This document shows positions 19,069 to 26,437 of a stretch of 48,506 nucleotides of DNA, piece by piece. The notes under the pieces were generated by a model. The model was not told the DNA's origin. It saw nothing but the letters and a program-made list of their open reading frames with translations, and did not search any database. Each line of letters opens with the position of its first letter. Positions within the stretch are counted from its first letter, which is position 1. This stretch comes from Erysipelotrichaceae bacterium (GTDB lineage: Bacteria; Bacillota_I; Bacilli_A; Erysipelotrichales; Erysipelotrichaceae), in contig JAFRJA010000001.1 in assembly GCA_017432545.1 (NCBI GenBank), positions 1 to 48,506 of the forward strand, read 5' to 3'. A program made the translations under genes and the position numbers.

Positions 19069-19659
19069 TTACTCACCTGCCCCGCTGTAAGTGACAACTA
19101 TATTCGCAACTACGTAATCATTGCTGTCCTTTTCGGCCTTAGTCGTCGTGACATTGACATATGAATTACGTGAATCGGTATTTAAAACACTGACGATCTT
19201 TGAAACCGTATCCATCGTGGTATTTCCAGTAGTGATCCTGATCGTATTGTTGGAGATGTTCCAGGACTTGACATCAACATAGTTCATGACGTCGTCCTTG
19301 ATCATATCAATAATAGCTGATCTGTTGAGGTATGAAAGCTCGGTATCCGTCAGGAAGGTTCCGACCATCTCGTTATAAGTTGCCTCGACTTCAGAATAAT
19401 CCTTTAACTGATCACGATAAGAATCCAGTTGAGCCTCCATGATCCGGTAATTTTTTTCTGCGGCACTGATTTTTGCCAGAGGATTTAAAACCGCAAGTTT
19501 GACAAAAACAGCCAGGCACAGAAGGAACACAGCAAAAGCAATCAAAGCGATCTTATCGTTCTTAGCCTGTTTATTACTTATAAAATTAATAGTTGTCTTA
19601 GTTGGGTAACTGGTCTTGTTACTTTTGAAGCCAATCTCTTTATTAAAATTTATAGCCAT
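19069..19659 (-). CDS. pilN: Pilus alignment protein PilN
   Basis: 196 residues with a short cytoplasmic N-terminus (MAINFNKEIGFKSNK), one membrane helix (ALIAFAVFLLCLAVFVKLAV, about 40-60), a coiled-coil stretch (AAEKNYRIMEAQLDSYRDQL) and a C-terminal ferredoxin-like domain. The conserved cytoplasmic INF(N/L) motif of PilN, which docks into PilM, is present as INFNK. Its place between pilM and pilO completes the PilMNO order. Confidence 0.85.
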   Translation of the reverse strand: MAINFNKEIGFKSNKTSYPTKTTINFISNKQAKNDKIALIAFAVFLLCLAVFVKLAVLNPLAKISAAEKNYRIMEAQLDSYRDQLKDYSEVEATYNEMVGTFLTDTELSYLNRSAIIDMIKDDVMNYVDVKSWNISNNTIRITTGNTTMDTVSKIVSVLNTDSRNSYVNVTTTKAEKDSNDYVVANIVVTYSGAGE

Positions 19660-19668
19660 AAGTAACTC

Positions 19669-20652
19669 CTATTCGATACAAGCCCCGATCGCAGCCGGGC
19701 CCCTTGTGTAAGCATCCTTATCCTCTTCCGGTCCGAATACCGATAAAGGTTCAAGATTCAGAGAAACCATTGAGGCTATCTCGTCAACATAGCGCTTGAT
19801 ATAACTGCCGCCTCCGCAGTAATAAATGGTTTCCAGATTGGAATCTCTGTTTTCAAAAGCATAGTAGTTCATGACACGCATGATCTCGGTAGCGATCGAA
19901 GAATAGACATCGACACATCTCTCGTTTTCCTGAATATTATCCTTGTTCATTTCAAGGTATTGTGAAGCGACATGTTCATCGACATCCAGGACATCCGCCA
20001 CGATCCTTTCCACCGTCTCTCCACCCTGTTCGATCGTTCTGGTAACTTCATAGACACCTTCTTTGAAGATATCGACTTTTGAGGTCTTGTAGCCAAGATC
20101 AAGGATCGCAAATTCAGTGATCTCTGAATCCTTATTCAGAACCTGAACTAAAGAACTCAAAGCTGTTTCACGAGGTACTGCTTTGACCAGCTTAAGACCG
20201 GCTCTTTTGAACATCTGTTCGTATTTCTCTATTTTTTCCTTGGAAACAACTGCTCCAAGCAGTTCCATCTCTGTAACCTTTTCTTCTTCACCTTTGATAA
20301 GTCTGATCATAGAGTAATCATAAAGATACTTATCCTTGTCTTCGGAAAGATAATCTTTAAACTCATAAGGAAGGTTAACCATCAGCTGTTTTTCCGACAT
20401 CGCCGGCAAAGTCAGACGACGCAGATAGACATCAGACTCTGATAAAACAAGAGCACAGTTCTTGGTAGAAAAATGATTGGCTCTGATTGTCTCTTTGAGA
20501 ATATCAGACATCGCATCAAAAGCTACCAATTCATTGTCGATAACAACGTTATCCGGCAGATTCACCGCGACAAAATTGCGCAAAACTCCTCTGTGCAACT
20601 GTGCGATCTTAATTGTTTTGTTACCTATTTCAATCCCCAGTATATCTTTCAT
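19669..20652 (-). CDS. pilM: Actin-like pilus assembly protein PilM
   Basis: A cytoplasmic actin-like ATPase fold of about 327 residues. The start ATG at 20652 (MKDILGIEIGNKTIK) is chosen because AGGGA lies upstream, whereas the longer frame start at 20682 would run into pilD. Phosphate-binding segments are GIEIGNKTIKI near the N-terminus and AILDLGYKTSKVDIF near the middle; YYCGGGSYIKRY forms the adenosine-side motif. PilM binds the PilN N-terminus and connects the motor to the inner-membrane complex. It lies immediately after pilD with the ribosome site overlapping the pilD stop. Confidence 0.92.
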   Translation of the reverse strand: MKDILGIEIGNKTIKIAQLHRGVLRNFVAVNLPDNVVIDNELVAFDAMSDILKETIRANHFSTKNCALVLSESDVYLRRLTLPAMSEKQLMVNLPYEFKDYLSEDKDKYLYDYSMIRLIKGEEEKVTEMELLGAVVSKEKIEKYEQMFKRAGLKLVKAVPRETALSSLVQVLNKDSEITEFAILDLGYKTSKVDIFKEGVYEVTRTIEQGGETVERIVADVLDVDEHVASQYLEMNKDNIQENERCVDVYSSIATEIMRVMNYYAFENRDSNLETIYYCGGGSYIKRYVDEIASMVSLNLEPLSVFGPEEDKDAYTRGPAAIGACIE

Positions 20653-20660
20653 ATTTTTCC

Positions 20661-21440
20661 CTAAAACAGTCCCAGATACCACTCAATGAAATGATACCCA
20701 TAAAGCAACACCAAAAAGGTCGCTATACTAATAGAAGGACCAAAAGCAATCTTTCTTTCTTTTAATATTACCACAAACAAAAGTCCTATTATACACGAAA
20801 GAAATAAAATAAGCAGTCCTTCATAAGCTCCAACATAAAGGCAAACCATAAACAGTAGCTTGACATCGCCGCCACCCAGACTTTCCTTTTTAAGAATCCT
20901 GTCCATGACCAGCGACAAAGCCAAGATCATCCCACCGATAAAAAGGCCACCAATTATGCCTTTTAAGAAATAAGTCTTCTTATCCGCAACAAACAATACG
21001 CCAAGAAGCCAGTTGATGATTCCAGCAATTATGAAACCATCGGGGATGATATAGGAATCAAGATCTACCAATGACGGGCCAAGCAGAATGGCGATCAGGA
21101 TCAGATCTCTGATCAGAATGCCATCAATAGTCTTAAAAGCCAGAAAACGCCAGACAAACAGGATACCTAAAACTATTTCCACAAGCATATACCTTATAGA
21201 AATATGTTTATGGCAATAGCGGCACTTGCCACCTAAGAATACATAACTGAGCACAGGGATCAGATCCAGAGCCTGAAGCTCATGATTACAATGTTCACAA
21301 TGGCTCTTGCCCTTTATCCAATCTTCACCAGCCACAATTCTACCGGCCATGCAGTTGATAAAACTGCCAATGACACTGCCAAAAACAAATAAAACGATAC
21401 TTATATAGATAATAAGAACATTATTATCAGCAAGGTTCAT
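20661..21440 (-). CDS. pilD: Prepilin peptidase / N-methyltransferase PilD (A24 family)
   Basis: A 259-residue polytopic membrane protease. The cytoplasmic loop holds two CxxC pairs (CEHC and CRYC) in the GKSHCEHCNHEL and GGKCRYCHKHIS segments, as in bifunctional peptidases. The aspartates of the catalytic centre are in VDLDSYIIPDG (about residues 125-135) and LGGGDVKLLFM (about 192-202). It cleaves after the Gly of class III signals and N-methylates the new end. It should process all prepilins of this locus. The gene follows the pilin-like gene with no intergenic space. Confidence 0.96.
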   Translation of the reverse strand: MNLADNNVLIIYISIVLFVFGSVIGSFINCMAGRIVAGEDWIKGKSHCEHCNHELQALDLIPVLSYVFLGGKCRYCHKHISIRYMLVEIVLGILFVWRFLAFKTIDGILIRDLILIAILLGPSLVDLDSYIIPDGFIIAGIINWLLGVLFVADKKTYFLKGIIGGLFIGGMILALSLVMDRILKKESLGGGDVKLLFMVCLYVGAYEGLLILFLSCIIGLLFVVILKERKIAFGPSISIATFLVLLYGYHFIEWYLGLF

Positions 21441-21875
21441 TTAACTGCCCTTTACCCAACGTAAATAAACTTCACCGTCTTTGCATCTGATCTCAATGAC
21501 CATTGTTCCCGGTGCACCATAATATGTTTCTTCCCCAATAATCATTTCATTATTCTGGTTATAGCCCTTTGGCGCATAACCAACGATATGATGGGTCTTG
21601 GAATCAAAATAACCGATATAGTATTCACCCTTTAAATGTATACAGTCACCATGACTGCCACAGTCGGAAACCGGGCAGAACTGACCATTGAGTGAATTAA
21701 CTCTGGCTGTTGAATCAGCTGTATTGACTAAAAGCTTATCATCACCGGTCGTAGCATTATCCGCATACCAGCCAAAACCTTTGGTCAGCATATATGCACC
21801 TTCTATGATCAGTAAAATGATAACTATCAGTTCAAGCAGAGATATACGTCCTTTTTTGTCTTTTAAAATCTTCAT
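21441..21875 (-). CDS. Pilin-like protein with shifted class III signal
   Basis: I place the start at ATG 21875, giving 144 residues. The longer frame from 22100 would overlap the divergent MscS gene. The N-terminus MKILKDKKGRISLLELIVII is prepilin-like: basic leader, Gly, then hydrophobic helix with a Glu. The Glu is at +6 after the Gly, or at +5 if cleavage follows the Arg, so the register is non-canonical. The globular part has CPVSDCGSHGDC and a later Cys (EIRCKDGE), which may form disulfides or a metal site, unlike the other pilins here. It heads the pilD-pilM-pilN-pilO-pilB unit. A pseudopilin role is inferred; it might alternatively be a membrane-anchored accessory protein. Confidence 0.68.
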   Translation of the reverse strand: MKILKDKKGRISLLELIVIILLIIEGAYMLTKGFGWYADNATTGDDKLLVNTADSTARVNSLNGQFCPVSDCGSHGDCIHLKGEYYIGYFDSKTHHIVGYAPKGYNQNNEMIIGEETYYGAPGTMVIEIRCKDGEVYLRWVKGS

Positions 21876-21885
21876 TCTAAAATCC

Positions 21886-21894
21886 ATTTTAGCA
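21886..21894 (-). promoter_or_regulatory. Putative extended -10 element for the pilus operon
   Basis: The minus strand reads TGCTAAAAT, an extended -10, about eleven bases before the start of the first pilus gene. No convincing -35 is visible. Transcription would begin only a few bases before the ATG, so the mRNA would be almost leaderless. Confidence 0.35.
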
Positions 21895-21950
21895 CAAAGC
21901 CAAATATGAAACAGACAACAATAATAACTTAAAAAAGATATACTAATAGT

Positions 21951-22724
21951 ATGATCGAAAACTATTTTGAAAACGGAATAACCTTCTTTATCATAAGCAG
22001 CGTCGTAACCATAATCCTGGCCTGTATCGCAGACAAGGTCATTAAAACTCTCAATGATCGCTTCAACAAGAAATACGAAGACCGGATCACTGCCAACCAA
22101 TATCTTTATCTGACGGTAAGATTAATTGTCTGGGTGGTTGCCTTTACGATCATCCTCAAACAGGTCAAACCCTTAAGCTCATTAGGAAATACGATCTTAG
22201 GTGCCACTTCGATCATTGCGATCGCTGTTGGTATTGCTGCCCAAACCACTTTCGGCAACTACATCGCCGGTTTCTTCCTGGCGATCCATCAGCCTTTTAA
22301 AGTCGGCGATATCATCTTCATCAAAGAAAGAGGATTATCCGGCATCGTCAAAGAGATCAATTTCCGCCATACTATCCTGTTAACCCAGGAACAGACGGAG
22401 ATCATCATTCCTAACACGATTATGAATACGGCTGTTGTTGAAGACATGTCTTCAGGCAAATATTCCGAGATAATCGAGCTCAATCTTAAAGGCAATACCG
22501 ATCTGTTTAAAGCCCAGGAAATAATCTCCTCTATTGCCCAGAGCGAACCGATGATCGATAACACAAGAGAAACAAAGCTTGTCATCAAAGCTATAACCAA
22601 AGAAGGCTACAAAGCGTGTTTCCCTATTTATACCAGATCATTATGGGACTATGGCGATGCCAGAAACTCCATCCTGCCAAAACTCTATAAAGCTCTGGAA
22701 GATAATGGAATAGAATTGTTTTAA
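21951..22724 (+). CDS. Small-conductance mechanosensitive channel (MscS family)
   Basis: 257 residues, three membrane segments: about 10-28 (FFIISSVVTIILACIA), 55-72 and the pore-lining 75-110 (SIIAIAVGIAAQTTFGNYIAGFFLAI). These are followed by the MscS beta domain (KVGDIIFIKERGLSGIVKEI, RHTILLTQEQTEIIIPN) and the alpha-beta cytoplasmic vestibule. MscS channels open under membrane tension and release solutes on osmotic downshock. It is transcribed divergently from the pilus operon. No Shine-Dalgarno is visible; TATACT at 21939-21944 lies only six bases before the ATG, which points to a leaderless transcript. Confidence 0.93.
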   Translation: MIENYFENGITFFIISSVVTIILACIADKVIKTLNDRFNKKYEDRITANQYLYLTVRLIVWVVAFTIILKQVKPLSSLGNTILGATSIIAIAVGIAAQTTFGNYIAGFFLAIHQPFKVGDIIFIKERGLSGIVKEINFRHTILLTQEQTEIIIPNTIMNTAVVEDMSSGKYSEIIELNLKGNTDLFKAQEIISSIAQSEPMIDNTRETKLVIKAITKEGYKACFPIYTRSLWDYGDARNSILPKLYKALEDNGIELF

Positions 22725-22725
22725 A

Positions 22726-22750
22726 AAGTGATGCGCTCATCACTTATTCT
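22726..22750 (+). terminator. Terminator after the MscS gene
   Basis: AAGTGATG-CGCT-CATCACTT forms an eight-pair stem with a four-base loop directly after the stop codon, followed by ATTCTT. The T-tract is weak. Confidence 0.6.
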
Positions 22751-22806
22751 TAGACTTAATGGTTGTTTGTTTCTAAAAATGTTTCTGACTCAGAAAACTA
22801 AATGAA

Positions 22807-23721
22807 CTACTCATCAGGATTGTTATTTTTTAAATAATCATTGTCGATTAAATCAATTATTTCTTTATCAGCACCTTTTTCAAGTAAAAGAGATTTAATG
22901 CGTTCATGTTCTTCTTTACGACCTTTTTCCATGCCTTTTTCAAGACCTTCTTTTAATCCTTTTTCAAGACCTTCTTTTAATCCTTTTTCAGCATAAACTC
23001 TTGCATAATGATTCTTCAGTTTATTCATCTCAAACTCTGTTTCTGCTTCTGAAAATAACATGCCCTTCACCTCCACCTGATGTTTTAGAATAACTGTTTT
23101 GATTGAAAAATCATCTGGCATCTTCATTATAGCACTGTCAATCGCATCACTCAGATTCATGAATTGAACGTTCTGGTTATATCTTATTTCAGCAATGAAC
23201 CAGCTGTACTCTCCTAATTGTTTACACTTATTCAAAAGTTCCTCATTATGACCATAATTAATATTGACCATTTTGACTCTGACTTCCACATCTCCTTCAC
23301 TTTTGAACGAATCTGAAAGGAGTAAGGTCTTTTCCTCATCTTCCTGTTCCGATCCATTATAAAATACGTACAGTTTTGGTGTTGGTAATTCGACCAGGTC
23401 TGATGAAAACAGCGAATTGTTGTCATCATGGACATGACCTTCATAGATATGAGCCAGATACAGAAATTGCCTTAGTGGCATATTCGGATTAAAAGTGCTC
23501 TGGTGTTCAAAAAGGTGAATCTGACCGTTGATGATGAATGAAACATCATTCTTCATTCCCATATACAGAAAATCATCCAAAGTATTGAACTTTATGGCTT
23601 CCGGATCATCGTAATCACTGCAATTAATAGCGTTATAAAGATTCAGAGTCCACTGTTTGAACGATTCATTGCCAAACAGAAAGATAAACAAACGATCTTT
23701 ATGTTTGATGTTAGTGTTCAT
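22807..23721 (-). CDS. Rpn-family PD-(D/E)XK nuclease/transposase-like protein
   Basis: A 304-residue protein of the Rpn/PDDEXK recombination-promoting nuclease family. The N-terminal domain shows the family pattern: KDRLFIFLFGNES, YDDPEAIKFNTLDDFLYMGMKND, then VSFIINGQIHLFEHQSTFNP, where the Asp and the E-x-Q form the variant PD-(D/E)XK site. The C-terminus has repeated E-K-G-L-K-E-G-L helical units (about residues 246-275), a common and variable feature of the family. GGAGGA lies upstream of the ATG. Rpn proteins stimulate recA-independent recombination in E. coli. In other hosts they behave as multicopy accessory genes, so horizontal acquisition is likely. Confidence 0.85.
   Translation of the reverse strand: MNTNIKHKDRLFIFLFGNESFKQWTLNLYNAINCSDYDDPEAIKFNTLDDFLYMGMKNDVSFIINGQIHLFEHQSTFNPNMPLRQFLYLAHIYEGHVHDDNNSLFSSDLVELPTPKLYVFYNGSEQEDEEKTLLLSDSFKSEGDVEVRVKMVNINYGHNEELLNKCKQLGEYSWFIAEIRYNQNVQFMNLSDAIDSAIMKMPDDFSIKTVILKHQVEVKGMLFSEAETEFEMNKLKNHYARVYAEKGLKEGLEKGLKEGLEKGMEKGRKEEHERIKSLLLEKGADKEIIDLIDNDYLKNNNPDE
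22934..22990 (-). repeat. 24-bp tandem repeat inside the Rpn-type gene
   Basis: Two perfect copies of a 24-base unit (22934-22957 and 22958-22981) plus a nine-base partial third copy encode eight-residue Lys/Glu/Gly-rich helical repeats. Such in-frame repeats can change copy number by slippage without breaking the frame. Confidence 0.9.
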
Positions 23722-23784
23722 AAACTAAAAATCCTCCTCTATATCTTTATTTCCAAAAAAAGACTGAATTCCTAACCAAAACGC

Positions 23785-23824
23785 AAAAAATGGCCTCTTT
23801 TTTTGACAAAAGAAGCCATTTTTA
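23785..23824. terminator. Bidirectional terminator between the OAD operon and the Rpn gene
   Basis: AAAAATGGC (23786-23794) and GCCATTTTT (23815-23823) pair perfectly, and the stem continues with TCTTTT/AAAAGA after a one-base mismatch. A- and T-tracts flank both sides. On the minus strand it ends the pckA-to-oadB operon 23 bases after the last small gene. Confidence 0.85.
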
Positions 23825-23846
23825 ACTGATATTTAATCAATAAATC

Positions 23847-23975
23847 TTAATCAGAAAAGAAATGATTAAGGACGATCGTTGATAAGGCAATAAGACCTAA
23901 AGCCGCAAATAAGCCAAGTTCTCCCTTAACGATATAGATCAGATTGTTTACAAAATTCATGGGATTGAAATACAT
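23847..23975 (-). CDS. 42-residue membrane peptide, last gene of the decarboxylase operon
   Basis: ATG at 23975 with a near-perfect ribosome site (GGAGGTGG, six bases away), stop at 23847-23849. The product has 42 residues: an amphipathic N-terminus MYFNPMNFVNNLIYIVKGEL, then one membrane helix GLFAALGLIALSTIVLNHFF. It starts eleven bases after oadB and is ended by a strong terminator, so it is co-transcribed with the Na+ pump. I infer a small accessory subunit of the decarboxylase beta subunit, comparable in size and placement to the small epsilon/delta subunits of related Na+ decarboxylases, but I cannot assign it to a named family. Confidence 0.8.
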   Translation of the reverse strand: MYFNPMNFVNNLIYIVKGELGLFAALGLIALSTIVLNHFFSD

Positions 23976-23986
23976 GATTCCACCTC

Positions 23987-25105
23987 CTACATAAAGAATG
24001 ACATGATCAGACCGCCGGCAATAACCGAAGCGATCTGTCCGGATACGTTAACGCCCATTGAATGCATGAGCAGGAAGTTCTGATTGTCTTCTTCAAGACC
24101 CATCTTATGAATGATTCTTCCGGACATCGGGAAAGCCGAGATACCGGCTGCACCGATCATCGGATTGACCTTCTTCTTGAGGAAGAGGTTCAGCAGTTTC
24201 GCAAACATGACACCGCCTGCTGTATCAAAGATGAACGCAAATAAGCCCATACCCAAGATCATCAGGGTATCAAGTCTCAAGAAGTTTTCGGCCTGCATCT
24301 GTGATGCAACGGTAATTCCCAGTAACAGAGTGATCATATTGGCCATGGCGCCCTGAGCAGTATCGGATAAGCCATTGAGCACGCCACATTCCTTCAGAAG
24401 GTTACCAAACATCAGGAAACCGACAAGGGATACGGATGCCGGAGAAATAAGACCGGCAATGATCGTGATGATGATCGGGAACAGAATTCTGGTCGTTCTT
24501 GAAACATCTTTTGGTTCATAGTCCATGCGGATCAGTCTTTCCTTTTTGGTCGTCAGCAGTTTGATGACCGGAGGCTGAATGATCGGAACTAAAGCCATAT
24601 ATGAATATGCCGCTACCATGATCGGACCAAGATAAGCGGAATGTAACTTCTGGGCAACGACGATTGCGGTCGGACCATCGGCAGCACCGATTGTGGCGAT
24701 CGAAGCGGCATCATTGACCGGGAAAAACATCGAAGCCAGACAGAAGGTAAAGAAGATACCGAACTGCGCAGCTGCACCAAACATCATCAAAGCCGGATTG
24801 GTAAGTAACGGACCGAAGTCACACATTGCACCGATACCAATAAACAGTAATAATGGGAACAGTTCATTGGCGATACCGGCATCATACAGTGATGATAAAG
24901 GGCCTTCCTGGAAGATACCGTTGATGATCTGATTAACGGCACCGGAGAAAGGCAGATTGGCCAGAATCGCACCAAAGCCGATCGGAAGCAGTAATGACGG
25001 CTCCATCTCTTTGGCTATGGCCAGATAGATCAGTATCCCACCGATCACCCACATAGTCACCTGCTGCCAGGTCAAGGCAAACAGATTTTCGTATAAAAAA
25101 CTCAT
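23987..25105 (-). CDS. oadB: Na+-translocating oxaloacetate decarboxylase, beta subunit
   Basis: A 372-residue polytopic protein of the OadB/MmdB/GcdB family. Family signatures include LLFIGIGAMCDFGPLLTNP, ATIGAADGPTAIVVAQKL, AAYSYMALVPIIQPPVIKLL, and the C-terminal GAAGISAFPMSGRIIHKMGLEEDNQNFLLMHSMG. The beta subunit decarboxylates carboxybiotin with uptake of a periplasm-side proton and exports Na+. The Asp of the GAADGPTA region is thought to bind Na+. The gene overlaps birA by four bases (ATGA). With the alpha, gamma and biotin carrier genes upstream it forms a full pump. Confidence 0.96.
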   Translation of the reverse strand: MSFLYENLFALTWQQVTMWVIGGILIYLAIAKEMEPSLLLPIGFGAILANLPFSGAVNQIINGIFQEGPLSSLYDAGIANELFPLLLFIGIGAMCDFGPLLTNPALMMFGAAAQFGIFFTFCLASMFFPVNDAASIATIGAADGPTAIVVAQKLHSAYLGPIMVAAYSYMALVPIIQPPVIKLLTTKKERLIRMDYEPKDVSRTTRILFPIIITIIAGLISPASVSLVGFLMFGNLLKECGVLNGLSDTAQGAMANMITLLLGITVASQMQAENFLRLDTLMILGMGLFAFIFDTAGGVMFAKLLNLFLKKKVNPMIGAAGISAFPMSGRIIHKMGLEEDNQNFLLMHSMGVNVSGQIASVIAGGLIMSFFM

Positions 25106-25827
25106 TGATAAACCCCCTGGTGGAAAGTGATCTCTCCACTCTCTATCTTTCTGATTCCATCCTTTGTTTTTACTTCCAAAGAATAATCATTTGCGATACC
25201 GATGATTTCTACTTCTTCTTTGTTTCCATCAAGGTATGCTTCAGCTTTTTTATCCTTCAGATAATCAAAGGCTCGGATCTCTTCATAAAAATCATGTTCA
25301 AGTAATAAAGCTTCAATATTTTCTGAAAGCTGTTTATATATTCTATCCTTCAATTCATTCAGATCGATATATTTGTTCAAGCACAATTTCATCGAAGTCG
25401 GTTTTGTGAAATATGAATCATTGAATTCTACCTGATTCACATTTATCCCGATCCCGATGATCAGACATTCGATCCTTTCTCTGACCACACTCTCCAGCAG
25501 GATCCCACAGATTTTATTTACTGACACATAGACATCATTGGGCCATTTGATCATGAGATCATTTATCCCATAATCTTTAAGAACTTCAAGAACACTGTAG
25601 GCACTGAGAACTGATAAAGCTTTATAACGTCTGATGACTTCTTCATTTTTTATCAATAATGAGAAAGTCAGATTAGAATTTCTATCAGCTGTCCACTTTC
25701 TTGAATTCCTGCCCTTGCCTGCACTCTGATAATCGGCCCGGACAAAGCACATGTCTTCAAGTTCTTCATAGTGTTCCTTGAGATAGGTGTTGGTCGAATC
25801 CAGTTCAGAAAAATATAATTCCTTCAT
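25102..25827 (-). CDS. birA: Biotin-protein ligase (class I, no DNA-binding domain)
   Basis: 241 residues. It starts directly with the catalytic domain (MKELYFSELDSTNTYLKEHY), so the N-terminal helix-turn-helix of bifunctional BirA is absent and it should not act as a repressor. Motifs are AGKGRNSRKW (biotinyl-AMP loop), MIKWPNDVYV, KICGILLE and GIGINVNQ. A small C-terminal SH3-like domain is present (KKAEAYLDGNKEEVEIIGIA). It joins biotin to the lysine of the carrier protein encoded immediately upstream. Location inside the decarboxylase operon suggests a dedicated enzyme. Confidence 0.94.
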   Translation of the reverse strand: MKELYFSELDSTNTYLKEHYEELEDMCFVRADYQSAGKGRNSRKWTADRNSNLTFSLLIKNEEVIRRYKALSVLSAYSVLEVLKDYGINDLMIKWPNDVYVSVNKICGILLESVVRERIECLIIGIGINVNQVEFNDSYFTKPTSMKLCLNKYIDLNELKDRIYKQLSENIEALLLEHDFYEEIRAFDYLKDKKAEAYLDGNKEEVEIIGIANDYSLEVKTKDGIRKIESGEITFHQGVYQ

Positions 25828-26169
25828 TTATTCCAGAACGATCAGGACATCCTTGTTGCGGACATCAGCACCCGGTCCGACAACGATATCCTTGACCTTG
25901 CCATCAAAAGCTGACTGGATTTCATTTTCCAGTTTCATCGCTTCGATGATCGCGACCGTCTGGCCCTTGGCGACCATATCGCCAGGTTTTACTTTGATTT
26001 CCAGAACCTTGCCGGCAATCGGAGCCAGGATACTGTTAGCTCCTTCACTTACGACTTTTTCAGCTTTAACCGGTTCAGCCGGCGTTTCGATCGAACCCTT
26101 TACTTCATCAACAGCTTCAACTTCAACTTCATAGACTTTGTTGTTGACTTTAACTTTATAGACTTTCAT
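25828..26169 (-). CDS. Biotin carboxyl carrier subunit of oxaloacetate decarboxylase
   Basis: The start ATG at 26169 (MKVYKVKVNNKVYEVEVEAV) is preferred over 26214, because AGGAGG lies upstream and the stop of oadG overlaps it as TAATG. The product has 113 residues: an N-terminal strand region, a linker with Pro and Ala, and a lipoyl/biotinyl domain with the biotinylation site EAMKLENEI. In many species this domain is fused to OadA; here it is a separate polypeptide, as in glutaconyl-CoA and methylmalonyl-CoA decarboxylases. It shuttles CO2 from OadA to OadB. Confidence 0.94.
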   Translation of the reverse strand: MKVYKVKVNNKVYEVEVEAVDEVKGSIETPAEPVKAEKVVSEGANSILAPIAGKVLEIKVKPGDMVAKGQTVAIIEAMKLENEIQSAFDGKVKDIVVGPGADVRNKDVLIVLE

Positions 26170-26429
26170 TAAGCAATCCTCCTGACATTTCTGATCGCCA
26201 CGTTTCTGTGACACTCTTCACGGCACTCGATCGCTGCCACCAGGCAGGCAACCGTCGCATCTTCATCTTCAAGATCTAATGGTGTGCGTACCGTTGCAGT
26301 ATTTACCGGTTTAACTTCTTCAGTTTCTGTTTTTACTTCTTTCTTTTTGGTAAAAGATAATAACAGAACCAGAAGTATACCGTATACGAATAAGGCAACG
26401 ATGCCTGAATAATTAGTTATGAATCCCAT
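26169..26429 (-). CDS. oadG: Oxaloacetate decarboxylase gamma subunit
   Basis: An 86-residue protein with one N-terminal membrane helix (YSGIVALFVYGILLVLLLSF), a charged linker and the OadG-type C-terminus ending in RNVRRIA. It anchors the soluble alpha and carrier subunits to OadB. Unusual cysteines sit in the C-terminal segment (C62, C69, C73 beside His74). OadG of Klebsiella binds a zinc ion through its C-terminus, so these may be ligands. AGGAGG precedes the ATG by five bases. The gene lies nine bases after oadA. Confidence 0.88.
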   Translation of the reverse strand: MGFITNYSGIVALFVYGILLVLLLSFTKKKEVKTETEEVKPVNTATVRTPLDLEDEDATVACLVAAIECREECHRNVAIRNVRRIA

Positions 26430-26437
26430 CTTGCCTC

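Noticed and set aside
21876..22100. N-terminal extension of the pilin-like gene to 22100
   Set aside because: It would overlap the divergent MscS coding region, has no ribosome site, and would bury the prepilin signal in the middle of the protein.
22934..22990. Tandem repeat as a possible CRISPR array
   Set aside because: Units are adjacent without spacers and are in-frame coding repeats of the Rpn-type protein.
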